64,000 bases of DNA, from NCBI RefSeq assembly GCF_020379485.1, contig NW_026015141.1:1-64000 (forward strand). Reading direction: 5' to 3'. Origin of the DNA: Brassica napus (lineage: Eukaryota > Streptophyta > Magnoliopsida > Brassicales > Brassicaceae). Both the position numbers and the translations under genes were made by a program. Under the pieces are notes generated by a model. It had not been told where the DNA came from. It saw only the letters and a list, made by a program, of their open reading frames with translations, and did not search any database. Each line of letters opens with the position of its first letter. Position 1 is the first letter of the stretch. Positions 36,110 through 46,660 of the stretch are shown in pieces.

Positions 36110-39100
36110 ATGGAGAGAGGTCGTTACCGTGGAGGTCGTGGAGGTGATGGCCGTGGCAGAAGCGGCGGAGATCGCGGTCGTGGCTATGGAGCTGGCGGCG
36201 GAGGAGATCGAGGTCGTGGTTATGGAGCTCGCGGCGGCGATTTTGGAAATCGTGGACAGAGTTCCGGTGGAAGTGGTGGTGGATACGATCGGAATCAAGA
36301 GGAAGTCCGAAGCCAGAGTCAGTGGGGACCACCGCCGGGTCACGGTGGCCGTGGGGCACAGTCGCAGCAACAGGCGGTCCAACAACCGCCACAGGCTCAA
36401 GTGAGTCAACCAGGAGGCGTCGGCAGAGGCGCGTGGGGTCGTAAGCCACAGATTTCTTCAGATACGGCGGCGGCTGTCCCGCCTTCTTCTCCGTCAACCG
36501 TCTCAGTTTCTGAAACGGCTCGTGGTATGCAGAATAAAACCTAATTTATAGCAATTTTTTTACACGGTTCCTGTAGCAATGATTGGAACGTGATTTACAT
36601 TAACCGTTTCTATTTGAATTAGTCAATAGCTTTTGATGAATGTTTCTTTTGATTAACAATCAGTTTCATGTTTTTAATTTGAAATGACGAATCCGGAAGA
36701 AGCTTCTTCTTCTTCTTCGGTTCAAGTTGCTTCTACCGAGAGGAAAACACCAATGAGACGTCCTGATAAAGGCGGTGTTGTTGCTGTGCGTCGTGTAAAC
36801 CTCTTGGTCAACCACTTCCGAGTCCACATTGATCCCGAAACTGTCATTAAGCATTACGATGTTGACATCAAACCAGAAATTTCCACTAAGAAGATATCTA
36901 GGTTCGAGCTTTCCATGGTCAGGGACAAGCTGTTCACCGACAATCCCGGCGAGTTTCCACTCGCCATGACCGCCTATGATGGTCAGAAGAATATCTTCAG
37001 CGCAGCGCAACTGCCTACTGGTTCTTATAAGGTGGATTTTCCCGAGACGGAAGAGACGAGAGCTCGAAGCTATACGTTCACCATCAAGCAGGTGAATGAG
37101 CTCATGCTCCGTGACTTGAGAGAGTACATGACAGGGGGCTCGTCTCTCAACCCTCGTGATGTACTTCAAGGGATGGATGTTGTGATGAAGGAGCATCCTT
37201 CAAAGTCTATGATAACCGTCGGTAAAAGCTTCTTCACCCGCGAGACTAAGAGCGATGATGATGACTTAGGTTTCGGTCTTGCTGCTGCCAAAGGATACAG
37301 ACACGCTCTGAAGCCGACAGCGCAAGGTTTATCCTTGTGCTTGGACTACTCGGTGTTGGCGTTCCGGAAGTCCATGTCTGTCATCGAGTATCTGAAACAT
37401 TACTTTGACTGGTCTGATTTGCAGCGTCAGTTCAACAGACGCGATGTGGAAATGGAATTGACTGGGTTGAAAGTCACTGTCACTCACCGGAAGAACAAAC
37501 AGAAACTCACCATTGTAGGACTGAGTAGGAAAGACACTAAAGACGAAGGATTCGAGCTAATCGATGAAAAGGGGAATGAGCCGCCGAGGAAGACGTCCAT
37601 TGTTGAGTATTTCAGGATTAAGTATGGAAAAGACATTGTTCACAAGAACATTCCCTGCTTGGATTTGGGTAAAAACGGACGGCAAAACTTGGTGCCCATG
37701 GAGCTGTGCATTTTGGTTGAAGGACAGGTTTACCCAAAGGAACGCTTGGGTAGAAATTCAGCCTTGTGGTTGAAAACGCTGTCACTAGTGAATCCACAGC
37801 AAAGGCGGAGGAATATACTCAAGATGATAGAGTCCAATGATGGTCCTAGCGGTGGAGAGATTATTGGCAACTTTGGGATGAAAGTCGATACAGAGATGAC
37901 ACCTGTGGTAGGTCGTGTTCTCAAGGCTCCGGCGTTGAAGTTGGCAGAGAGAGGCAAACCTGTCCGTGAGGAACCGGGACGTAACAATCAATGGAACCTT
38001 ATGAAGAAGGGAGTCACGAGGGGTTCAGTAGTCAAGCATTGGGCTGTTCTTGACTTCACTGCCTCTGAGAGGAACACCAACTCCAGGATGGCTGACAACT
38101 TTGTGGGCCTGCTTATTAATCGTTGTAAGACACTTGGGATGCAGCTGAGGGATCCCATCATTTTCAAATCAGCAAGAATGAATTTGCTTTCTAATGCTAA
38201 TGCTCTCGAGGATTTGCTTCGACAAGTGATTGACGAGGCTAAGCATAACCATGGTGGGGCTCGCCCAACTCTTGTTCTGTGTGCTATGTCTGGGAGGGTT
38301 GATGGCTACAAGACTCTCAAATGGATAGCCGAGACCAAGCTTGGTCTGGTGACTCAGTGTTTCTTGACCAATTCCGCCAGTAGAGGAGGTGACCAGTATC
38401 TGGCAAATCTCGCCCTCAAGATCAATGCAAAAGTTGGCGGAAGTAATGTTGAGCTGATGGATAGTGGCTACTCTTTCTTCAAAAGAGAGGACGAGGTCAT
38501 GTTCATTGGTGCTGACGTCAACCATCCTGCTGCTCGAGACACGACGAGCCCCTCCATTGTTGCTGTTGTGGGCACTCTAAACTGGCCTGAAGCTAACCGT
38601 TACGCAGCTAGAGTCATTGCACAGCCTCGCCGGAAAGAGGAGATTCAAGGATTTGGTGACACGTGCTTTGAGCTTGTTAAAGCTCATTATCAGGTCACAA
38701 GGAAACGGCCTAACAAGATTGTTATCTTCCGTGATGGTGTCAGTGATGGTCAGTTCGACATGGTTCTTAATCGTGAGTTGCTTGATGTGAAGCTTACTTT
38801 TGAGAGGGACAACTACTTCCCCAAGATTACTGTAATCGTGGCGCAGAAACGTCATCAAACCCGTTTCTTCCCTGATACACCCAATGACGGAAGTGACAAG
38901 GGAAATGTTCCTTCAGGTACGGTGGTCGATACCAAAGTCATCCACCCGTTTGAGTACGATTTCTACCTCTGCAGTCACCATGGAGGCATAGGGACAAGCA
39001 AGCCCACTCATTATTATGCCCTTTGGGACGAACTCGACTTCACTTCAGATCAGATGCAGAAGCTTATCTTCGACATGTGCTTCACTTTCACTCGCTGCAC

Positions 39101-39314
39101 CAAACCTGTGTCTCTCGTTCCTCCAGTCTACTATGCGGACATGGTCGCATTTAGAGGAAGAATTTACCACGAGGCGAGTTCACGGGAGAAGAACATTAGG
39201 CAGCCACGAGGAGCGCCTCCCCCACCGGCCGATTCACTTTCTGCTCTGACTTTGGAGGACAAAGCAATATTCAAGTTGCACAAGGAGCTTGAGAACGTTA
39301 TGTTCTTTGTCTGA
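36110..39314 (+). CDS. AGO2: Argonaute, AGO2/AGO3 clade
   Basis: Proposed exons 36110-36524 and 36700-39314 join in frame to about 1,009 residues, close to Arabidopsis AGO2 (about 1,014 from memory). The protein binds small RNAs and cleaves matching RNA; in Arabidopsis this clade acts in antiviral silencing and DNA repair. The N-terminus (residues 1-55) is RGG/GRG-rich, then Q/P-rich; next come the N domain (RVNLLVNHF, about 170), PAZ (about 365-485) and PIWI (about 655-970). The slicer triad is D744 (FIGADVNHP), D817 (FRDGVSDGQ) and D952 (VYYADMVAF): the third residue is D instead of H, which marks AGO2/AGO3. The best-looking acceptor (AG at 36662-36663) would run into a TAA at 36675; the acceptor at 36698-36699 or 36701-36702 keeps the frame. 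AGO3 is the alternative name. Confidence 0.9.
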
Positions 39315-39945
39315 AAAAAAAGGTTTGGGGGGGTTATTATATTTGTGTTTTTGGGTACCTAAGCTGAAGTTAAAAATGCTATTATATTGATTATCGTAAC
39401 AGCCCCAATAACGCAGTTTTACTCTTTCTTCTGGTAGAAAGGAGTTTGTGCGTGAATCTAATTGGGTTTATTGTAGTGTGTTTCTCTTTGTTTTAAAGTC
39501 TTTGTGTTGAAATCAGTTTGTGTTTGGTATTGTATTGCTCTTTGGAGCAGAGACTGCATTATGTAATGGTATTTTATTATATAATTATATAATTAAGAAT
39601 CTGGGTTTTATTAGTAGTTCATACTCTGTTATCGTCTTCTCAAATTTTGTTTCTGGGTTTTGCTTCTTTTGATGTCAGAGATATGTTCTCTCATATATTG
39701 TTTGTGTTCTGCATTTTCTAAAGTAGTTTCTTGGAGAATCAATATCTATTTGGTTATTGTAGGAATGATTATGCATTTGATCATGCAATCTATGTGCCAA
39801 AAAGCTGAAGGATAAGTCTATGAGAGACATAACTATACATAGTGAAGCTTTTCGTTGCTTTTGATTTTATTCAGTCATTGGCGCTCTGTTTTTCTTCCGA
39901 GTGGTGCTCACTGATTTTTTCCTGGTATTATGAAACCATTAGAGC
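39315..39945 (+). other. Argonaute 3' UTR and spacer
   Basis: T-rich 3' UTR-like sequence to about 39600, with TGTAATGG and AATTAAG near 39560-39600 as possible polyadenylation region. No gene is seen after it. Confidence 0.4.
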
Positions 39946-39950
39946 AAGAG

Positions 39951-40150
39951 CATCAGTTAATCCCCCTTTGGGGTTTATCTTCTTAAATTTTTTATTATTA
40001 AATTTTTTCCTTTTTTTTTGATTTTTTTTTTTTAAAAAAAATTGACCAATCGCGGGCCGCCATGTGTCGTAGAGTCCGCGTTACAGTGATGAACTTGAGA
40101 AAAGAGGATATCACGCAGGAGAGGCGAGACAAACCGAGTTCATCGCTTTT
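39951..40150 (+). repeat. Dispersed repeat with CAATCGCGGGCCGCCATG core
   Basis: AGAGCATCA, TTGGGGTTTATCTTC, a T-rich tract, then CAATCGCGGGCCGCCATGTG and CAGTGATGAAC. The same order appears in inverted orientation at 49288-49512. It is non-coding, without clear terminal inverted repeats. Probably a short non-autonomous element family. Confidence 0.7.
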
Positions 40151-42446
40151 GCTTTTTTTAATATTTGTTTTCTTCGTAAAACGTGTTATACATTTCTTTT
40201 AAACCTCTAATGCGCATGACCTTAGATATTAATTTAATATATTCACAAGTGAAGGATTGAACACAGTTTCAAATTTTTGGTACTGAAACTATACTCTTCA
40301 AAGTTTGGTACTGAAGTTATAATTGGTAGAATAACTGTGCTGATAATACATTTAAAACTCTAGTTTCAGTTTATTTTATTTTTTATAAGAAAATATGAAC
40401 ATAAAAGTGGAAGATAACACTTCGAACAAACTGTTGTTTTGTAATTTTGATCAGTTGTGTCAATTTTGTTTCATTTTGTTGAAGAATATATTAATCTTCT
40501 ATGTGAATATCAAGAAAGGAAAAACAAATTATATTATTTTCAGAAAAACTATATCCGTAAATATCCGTAAACAAATTATTTTATTTTCAGAACAAATCCG
40601 TTTTTGTTTGATGTTTTAATTTAATAAAAACCATAAAATAATAAATCATTTTATTAAAGTTTTATGATTGTTTTTTTTTTGCATTTGTTGTTTGAGATTT
40701 ATTTATAATTAAAACAAGTTTTTACACATAAGTTCAAGTTAATATTTGTAATTTATATCATGGTGCATAGATTAATTGTTATAAACTTTGTACTTAGGAT
40801 TAGAGAAAATAATATATCTAAATGTTTAAACTGAACACAACCAAATAAGAAATTAAATGAAAAGTAAAAAAAATGAAAGTCAAATACAACTATCAATTTA
40901 ATGTTTATACAACATTCTACATGTTTTTATGTATTAATTTAATTTTTTATTAAATAAGTCTTTAAATTTTTGTTTCGTTAGGATTTTTTTAAAAAGGAAA
41001 ACATTTATTTTATAAACCTCCTTTTTATTTACAATTAAAAAACTAAAAATAATATTAAATTTAGTATCAATACTAATTTTTAGTATCATACTATTTTACA
41101 ATTTTGTTAATTAAATAATTTTTAGTATTATTTCATCATCAAATACTCTTTTAAAAATATTATCAAATAATTTTTGACAATTTTCTTTTAGTTAGGACTT
41201 AAAAATATGATACAAATTTCTTTATTTAGGATTTTTATACAAATATAAAACAACTATCAAATATTATTTTACTGTTTTTTAGGATTTTAGAAAACGAAAT
41301 TAATATTACATAATATTTTACAATTATATTTTATCTAGGAATTTTTTTTTTACAACAAAAGGCTAAAGAGAGACTAAATAGATTTCTGATCCAAGAGCCA
41401 CCTCGGAGATTTTGTCTAGGATTTAGAAAAGTAAAATTTCTATCAAATAATTATTTCGAGTTAGTATTAGGCCTGAAACTTTTATCCGAAATAATTGATT
41501 AAGATTAGAAAAGAAATTTCTTTTTTAGAAATCTTTTTTATTTTGGATTTTAGGAAAATAACAAGTTATTTTTACATAATGACAGTTTTTATTGACACAT
41601 TCACAATCTATTTTTTTAATTGACACATGTCATAATCATATTAGGTGAAATATTTGAAGTTAATTTTGATTTATATTTTTTAACACAAAATTAATAAAAA
41701 GTAAAGTTTAATTATAAGAAAAATAAGATTATTTTTATATTTTTATTTTATTTAGACTTTTAAAAAGGACATTAATTATTTAATAATTAGTTTTCTTTTA
41801 GATTTTTATACAACTATTTTATTTTTATTAGAAAAAATTCTGTTTATTATTTATATATTTTTTCTTATACATAAAACACATATTCATCATATTCACACAT
41901 ACTCATGTACGACAACAACATCAAAACTAAAAATTATGTTAGCATCATAAGATTTAAAAAGTATAATGAAAGGTTGAGTTGTATGAAGAATTAAAAGAAA
42001 ATACTAAGGTAATATTTTTCATGTAAATACTATTGTGTTTTTGTAAAAATAATATGTAGAAGCTTAAATATAGATGTGAAATATTTGTAGCTATTTTTTG
42101 TCATAATTTTTTAACATACAATTATCTATTAAAAAAAAGAAAGTTAGTTACTTATAAAAAAACAATAAGAGTGATTTTACAATTTTCTTTTAATTAGGCT
42201 TTTTAAAAAGTAATATTATTTATTAAAAAGTTAGTTTTTCTTCATGTTTTTATTAAATAATTTATTGTACTTGTAGAATTTTACAATTCGTTTTTGTTTA
42301 ACATTTTTCTCTTAAAAGTTAATATTTATCGTTTATAATTATCTATCTTTAGTATCTTTTAAAACAAACATTATAATAAATAATAATAATAATAAGACTA
42401 TTAAATAATATTTACAATTATTTTTTAAGAAAAATCGTTTTCATTA

Positions 42447-42477
<31 letters not shown>

Positions 42478-42730
42478 TTGATTATGAGATAGTTTAACAC
42501 ATATCATATTTTTAAATATATAACTGACATTGTCATAATCATGTTAATTAGCAAGTTTGAAGAATCAAACTTTTTATAAAAAAATAATAATAATAAGACT
42601 ATTAAATAATATTTATAATTAATTTTCAAGAAAAATCATTTTTATTATTTTAGTATATATAATTTTGATTATGAGATAGTTTAACACATATCACATTTTA
42701 AAATATATAACTGACATGTGTCACAATAAT
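40151..42730. other. AT-rich repeat-laden spacer
   Basis: No gene recognised. Phrases such as TTTTAGGATTTTA with AAAGGAAAA, and ACACATATCA with a following ATATATAACTGACA, recur many times at irregular spacing, as if a unit of several hundred bases had been amplified and eroded. A TA run lies at about 42456-42478. Confidence 0.4.
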
Positions 42731-43262
42731 ATTAATTAGCAATTTTGAAGAACCAAACTCAATATAATCTTGTATAATTATATTTTCATTTAAATTTAGA
42801 ATAGTAAAATTATATTAAATAAATTGTTTTCAAATCTATTTTTTTAGGATTTTAAAAAAGGAAAATATCTAATAAAATTACTAGTAAATATTTTTAAAAT
42901 TTGTTGTTACTATTAAATAATTTTTAAAAGTTGTTTTTTCAAAAAAAAAAATTTGTTATCTTATTATATGTATTTTTAATCAATATATATTTAAACACAT
43001 GTCACAATCTTAAAATATTATCAAATAATCTATTGCTATTATCTTTTGATTAGATTTTAAAAAAGGAAAATTATTATTAAATAATATTTATTATTACTTT
43101 TTAATAAAATTCGTTTTTTATAAATATCTTTGTATATATATTTTTAATTATGAGATAAATTAATACATGTCATAATCTTAATAAATTAATTGACACATAT
43201 CACAACCATGTTAATTAGCAATTTCGATGAACCAAACTTTATATAATAAGATAAGATTAGTC
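42731..43262 (+). repeat. Direct repeat, left copy (partner at 49530)
   Basis: From GCAATTTTGAAGAACCAAAC through TAAACACATGTCACAAT to ATATAATAAGAT the sequence matches 49530-50095 in order and orientation, with small gaps. The two copies bracket the Helitron at 43420 and the third E2 gene. Confidence 0.75.
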
Positions 43263-43854
43263 AAACGAACAGCAAAAATTTCTCAGCTCTAAAAAACTTG
43301 AAGTTTAAGTTGATTGGGCTAATTTCAACTTTAAAAAGTTCAACGTGAACAATGATGTTAACTTAAAAAAAAAAAATCGTTAGCCTCTTTTTCCAAAACT
43401 CAATTTTAGATACCCTAAATCCCACTATATAAAAGCAACTAATTTCAAGCCTTCTTAGGCATGCCACATATGATAAAATATTTAGAACCAATCATTTAGT
43501 CATGTCATTATGAGTTTTTTAATGACAAATTGCTGGGCCTCACAAAACCTTCACACCAATTCAATGTATCATTCCAGCCAATAGTATATCATATTCATCC
43601 CTCTTCGTTAACCCTAACCTCCACAATTCTTATACGCTTAAAATAGTTAAGGAAAATTACACTACACCATTAAATAATTCATACCACCATCTTTCAAAAT
43701 TCCGGCTAGATAGATACACTTTCTCCACTGTTCAGAGCCATTAACACCTTAATCATATCAAAAACCCCAACCTGACGACTTTGTTCAACTTTCCCATCTC
43801 CATCTATATAATCCTTTGGCCACTTACGAAGCTCAAGTATTCTCCAAAGCTATA

Positions 43855-45050
43855 TGAAAATACCTACCGCAGCCATGGCTGGACAAACTCCAACTCAACT
43901 GCACAAAATCCAGTCGAGGCGTGTTGAAGAAGAGTTAGAGTTTGTATTATGATCAGAGTACGCAAATTTCTGTCTAGATCGGCCATTTAGATCCCTGCAA
44001 CTGAATCGCCACTGCCGAAGAGACGACGTAGCAGAAGATGAAAGATGTTTTTTCGTTCGAGAACTTTCGTATTGAATCTCTTCATAAACTCTTGGTAAGC
44101 TTATGTTAAGTTTAATGTTCTAAATCTGATCTGATTTGATTCGATATTATACATCGACGAAATTAAGCTTTTAAATTTAGTCATGATAATTGATACTGTT
44201 ATGAAAAATTTCTTTGAGATTAGGAAGCATAAGTATATTGAAGCTCCAGATTGGTTATGATTTGTTTTTTTTAAAAAATTATTGCTCGAATGTATGGTTT
44301 GTCTATGCTCTTTCTTGATTAATTATGTTGTATGATTTTTTGCAGAAATGACAAAGCAAATCTGCTCAAATATTAGCCACCGACCTGAAAGTTTTTGCGG
44401 CTTTCAACTAACTTTACAAAGAGATCACTCAGCTTCTGACTCTAGAGAATTTTAGGTAAATTTTCTGTTCACTTTATATAACTGAATTTTCTGGAAAGCA
44501 TACACTTTGGTGTTTAAGAGTGTGTGTGTGTGTGTGTTTGATATCTCCACAAGGAAAACGAGAAATTGTTAAAATATGTTGATACAAAATCAGTCAGGAA
44601 TATAATGTATACTGAGTTGCAGAAGCTGATCGAGGGAAATCCTTTGTTTGATGTGAAGCTTCCCTTTCCCAGTTTCTAGGCTTCCCAGCTCAGAACTTTG
44701 ATCAATCAAAGGTGAATTTCCTATATATTTCTTCAAACAGAAGGGTCAAGTTTTCAATGTTATTTTGTGCCGAATATTACATTTCGAATTGGCAGAACCA
44801 GCTATGTCAACGAGGCCAGATCTAGAGTTCAACACATCAACCAAATTGACAAAATTATCCATCTCTTTTTTGATGTATGCCATCAAAATTTAATCTAATC
44901 TTTAACTCGAGTCCTGAAATGGCTTTTTGTTGCAGGTTGTACAAAGTCTTGAACATTCTTGAATTCAATAGCACGAGGCAAAATATGCCAATAATAGTGC
45001 ATGATATAGATGGGAAACTCTGACTACTTTTTGAAAAACCAAATCAGTAA
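43855..45050 (+). pseudogene. Gene-like fragments captured in a Helitron, family not recognised
   Basis: Composition rises to gene level and short readable blocks alternate with T-rich, intron-like stretches: MAGQTPTQLHKIQSRRVEEE (43875), DVFSFENFRIESLHKLL (about 44044) ending at GTAAGC, LATDLKVFAAFN and LYKEITQLLTLENF (about 44375-44455) ending at GTAAAT, TELQKLIEGNPLFDVKLPFP (about 44614), [12 protein letters not shown] (about 44850), and [20 protein letters not shown] (about 44940). Stops interrupt several blocks. This is what a gene captured by a Helitron and left to decay looks like. I cannot name the parent gene. Confidence 0.45.
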
Positions 45051-45738
45051 GTGTAACTGGTGATTTCATATAACAAAGTATACATATCTTCCTTTTTAAA
45101 TTATTTTATGCCACTTCCTTTTCAAAAAATTTGGAGAATGCATGCTTGATCATTAGTATATTATATACATATGGGATTGGTCATATAATACACTGAAAAC
45201 GTAACTCCAGTTGCTGACTTTTTATGGGATGTTAACGCAACGATATTGCTATCTTTATTACAAACTCATGTTGGACGTGATCTTGACTTCAGGAATCTTT
45301 TCTTTTCCTAGATTGATAATTCTGGCAGCAGAAGCATGTAATACAAAATTTGGATATTTATAGTTAATTAACTAACTTGTCATGATCTGTGTATGTACCA
45401 GGTCAAAGTTGGGTGCACAAGGCAGGAAGCAACTGTGCTTAATAATGATTTACTATATACATGCTTTACTATATTTACTCTGAAATTCTATCTGAATAAA
45501 ACATTTTCATATCTTTTTTTTCATTTTTTCATTAAAACATAAATATTTCATTTTTTCATTAAAATAAATATTTTGAATATTTAAGTAATTTCAAATTTAT
45601 TTAAAAATAAATTTATATTTCATTTTTATTTTAAACAAAACTTTTAAATATTTAGTTAATGTCGTATTTATTTTAAAATTGAATTTATATTTCATTTTAA
45701 CTAAAACAAAATTTTAAAATATCTAACTAATTTTGTTA

Positions 45739-45975
45739 TGGGCAATTCTCTCAAATAGACCTTTTTATTTTGAAAATTTTAATATTTTTTAGTTTTTAAA
45801 ATTTGAAATCATACCCCCCAAAACTCCACCACTTAACTCTAAACCCTAAATCATAAACCCTAAATTATAAATCCTAAACCCAAAAATACACCCCTTAATA
45901 AAACTTTTTGGTCATTTTGATATTTGAGGTCTATATTTGTTATAAAAACTTTTTTAGGTTTATCATAGGGAATTT
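45739..45975. mobile_element. MITE-like element with CCCTAAA repeats
   Basis: Imperfect inverted ends (GGGCAATTCTCTCAAATAGA at left; GAAATTCCCTATGATAAACC inward from right). The core has several CCCTAAA units (45835-45890). It is related by its ends to the element at 25189-25661 and shares the telomere-like core idea with the foldback element at 17430. Confidence 0.5.
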
Positions 45976-46299
45976 CTCTTTTCTAATTACAACTAAAGAC
46001 TTGTATAATTTTGTATTAATCTGTGATTCAATTTAATATAATATAATACTTTTTTAAAAAAAATTGATCTTTCACCTGTAAAATTTTTCAATTTAGAATA
46101 TTGTATATCACATGATTTAAAATATGATTTCACTAAAAATTTAAAACAAATAAAATAAATTATTGCAAATGAACTATAAAATTATTGTGTTTTAAAATGT
46201 TTTATAAATAATTAGTAATATTGTAAATGTAGTGATTTTTTATGTAAATTAACAAATTTGAATCATCTAATCCGCGCGTAGCGCGGAAAACGAATCTAG

Positions 46300-46660
46300 T
46301 TTATTATAAAACTAGTTCGCAACTTCGCATACCCAACGACCAAATATCAATGGCTTCTGTCCACGTATGCAAATTGTGAAAAGAAACTGTGTGGTTTTTA
46401 GATGGGGTCCATGAGCAGAGACCATAATTGAAGTCTTATTTGACTTTAAACAATAAACTCAAAATGGAAATTAATAATTAAAAAGGTTAAATTTTGTAAA
46501 GATTTTTCTTTTAAAGAGAAATGAGAAATCTTTACTCTGTTAGGGTGTGGTGTGTAGTATATATACTGAGGGAATGTGAAGAGACCCAACAAAGATTATA
46601 CAATCGCGAGAGGCTTCTCTGTCTAGTTGTGAAACAGAAGAAAGAATCAATCTTTCGTCA
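46300..46660 (+). promoter_or_regulatory. Promoter and leader of the third E2 gene
   Basis: Shares AAATGGAAATTAATAATT, GAGAAATCTTTACTCTG and GACCCAACAAAGATTA with the upstream regions of the other E2 copies. GTATATATACTG at about 46556-46566 is a likely TATA region about 95 bp before the ATG. Confidence 0.5.

Larger units (their letters stand above)
43420..46299 (+). mobile_element. Helitron, about 2.9 kb, with gene-like interior
   Basis: Starts TCCCACTATATAAAAGCAAC after an A (43419). Ends with a good stem (CCGCGCGTAGCGCGG, 46272-46286), AAAACGAAT and CTAG (46296-46299) before a T. The 3' end is very convincing. The 5' end is a plausible match to the TCCCCTATATATTAAAAG type. No Rep/helicase coding sequence is seen. 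The interior at 43.85-45.05 kb has gene-like fragments, and 45739-45975 a MITE-like element. Confidence 0.7.

Noticed and set aside
36095..36544. Several long open frames on both strands over the Argonaute N-terminus
   Set aside because: They are shadows of the GC-rich RGG-coding exon; only the + frame from 36110 has the expected AGO2 start and context.
39016..39249. Extra + strand frame inside the Argonaute exon
   Set aside because: Overlaps the PIWI coding frame and resembles nothing; a shadow frame.
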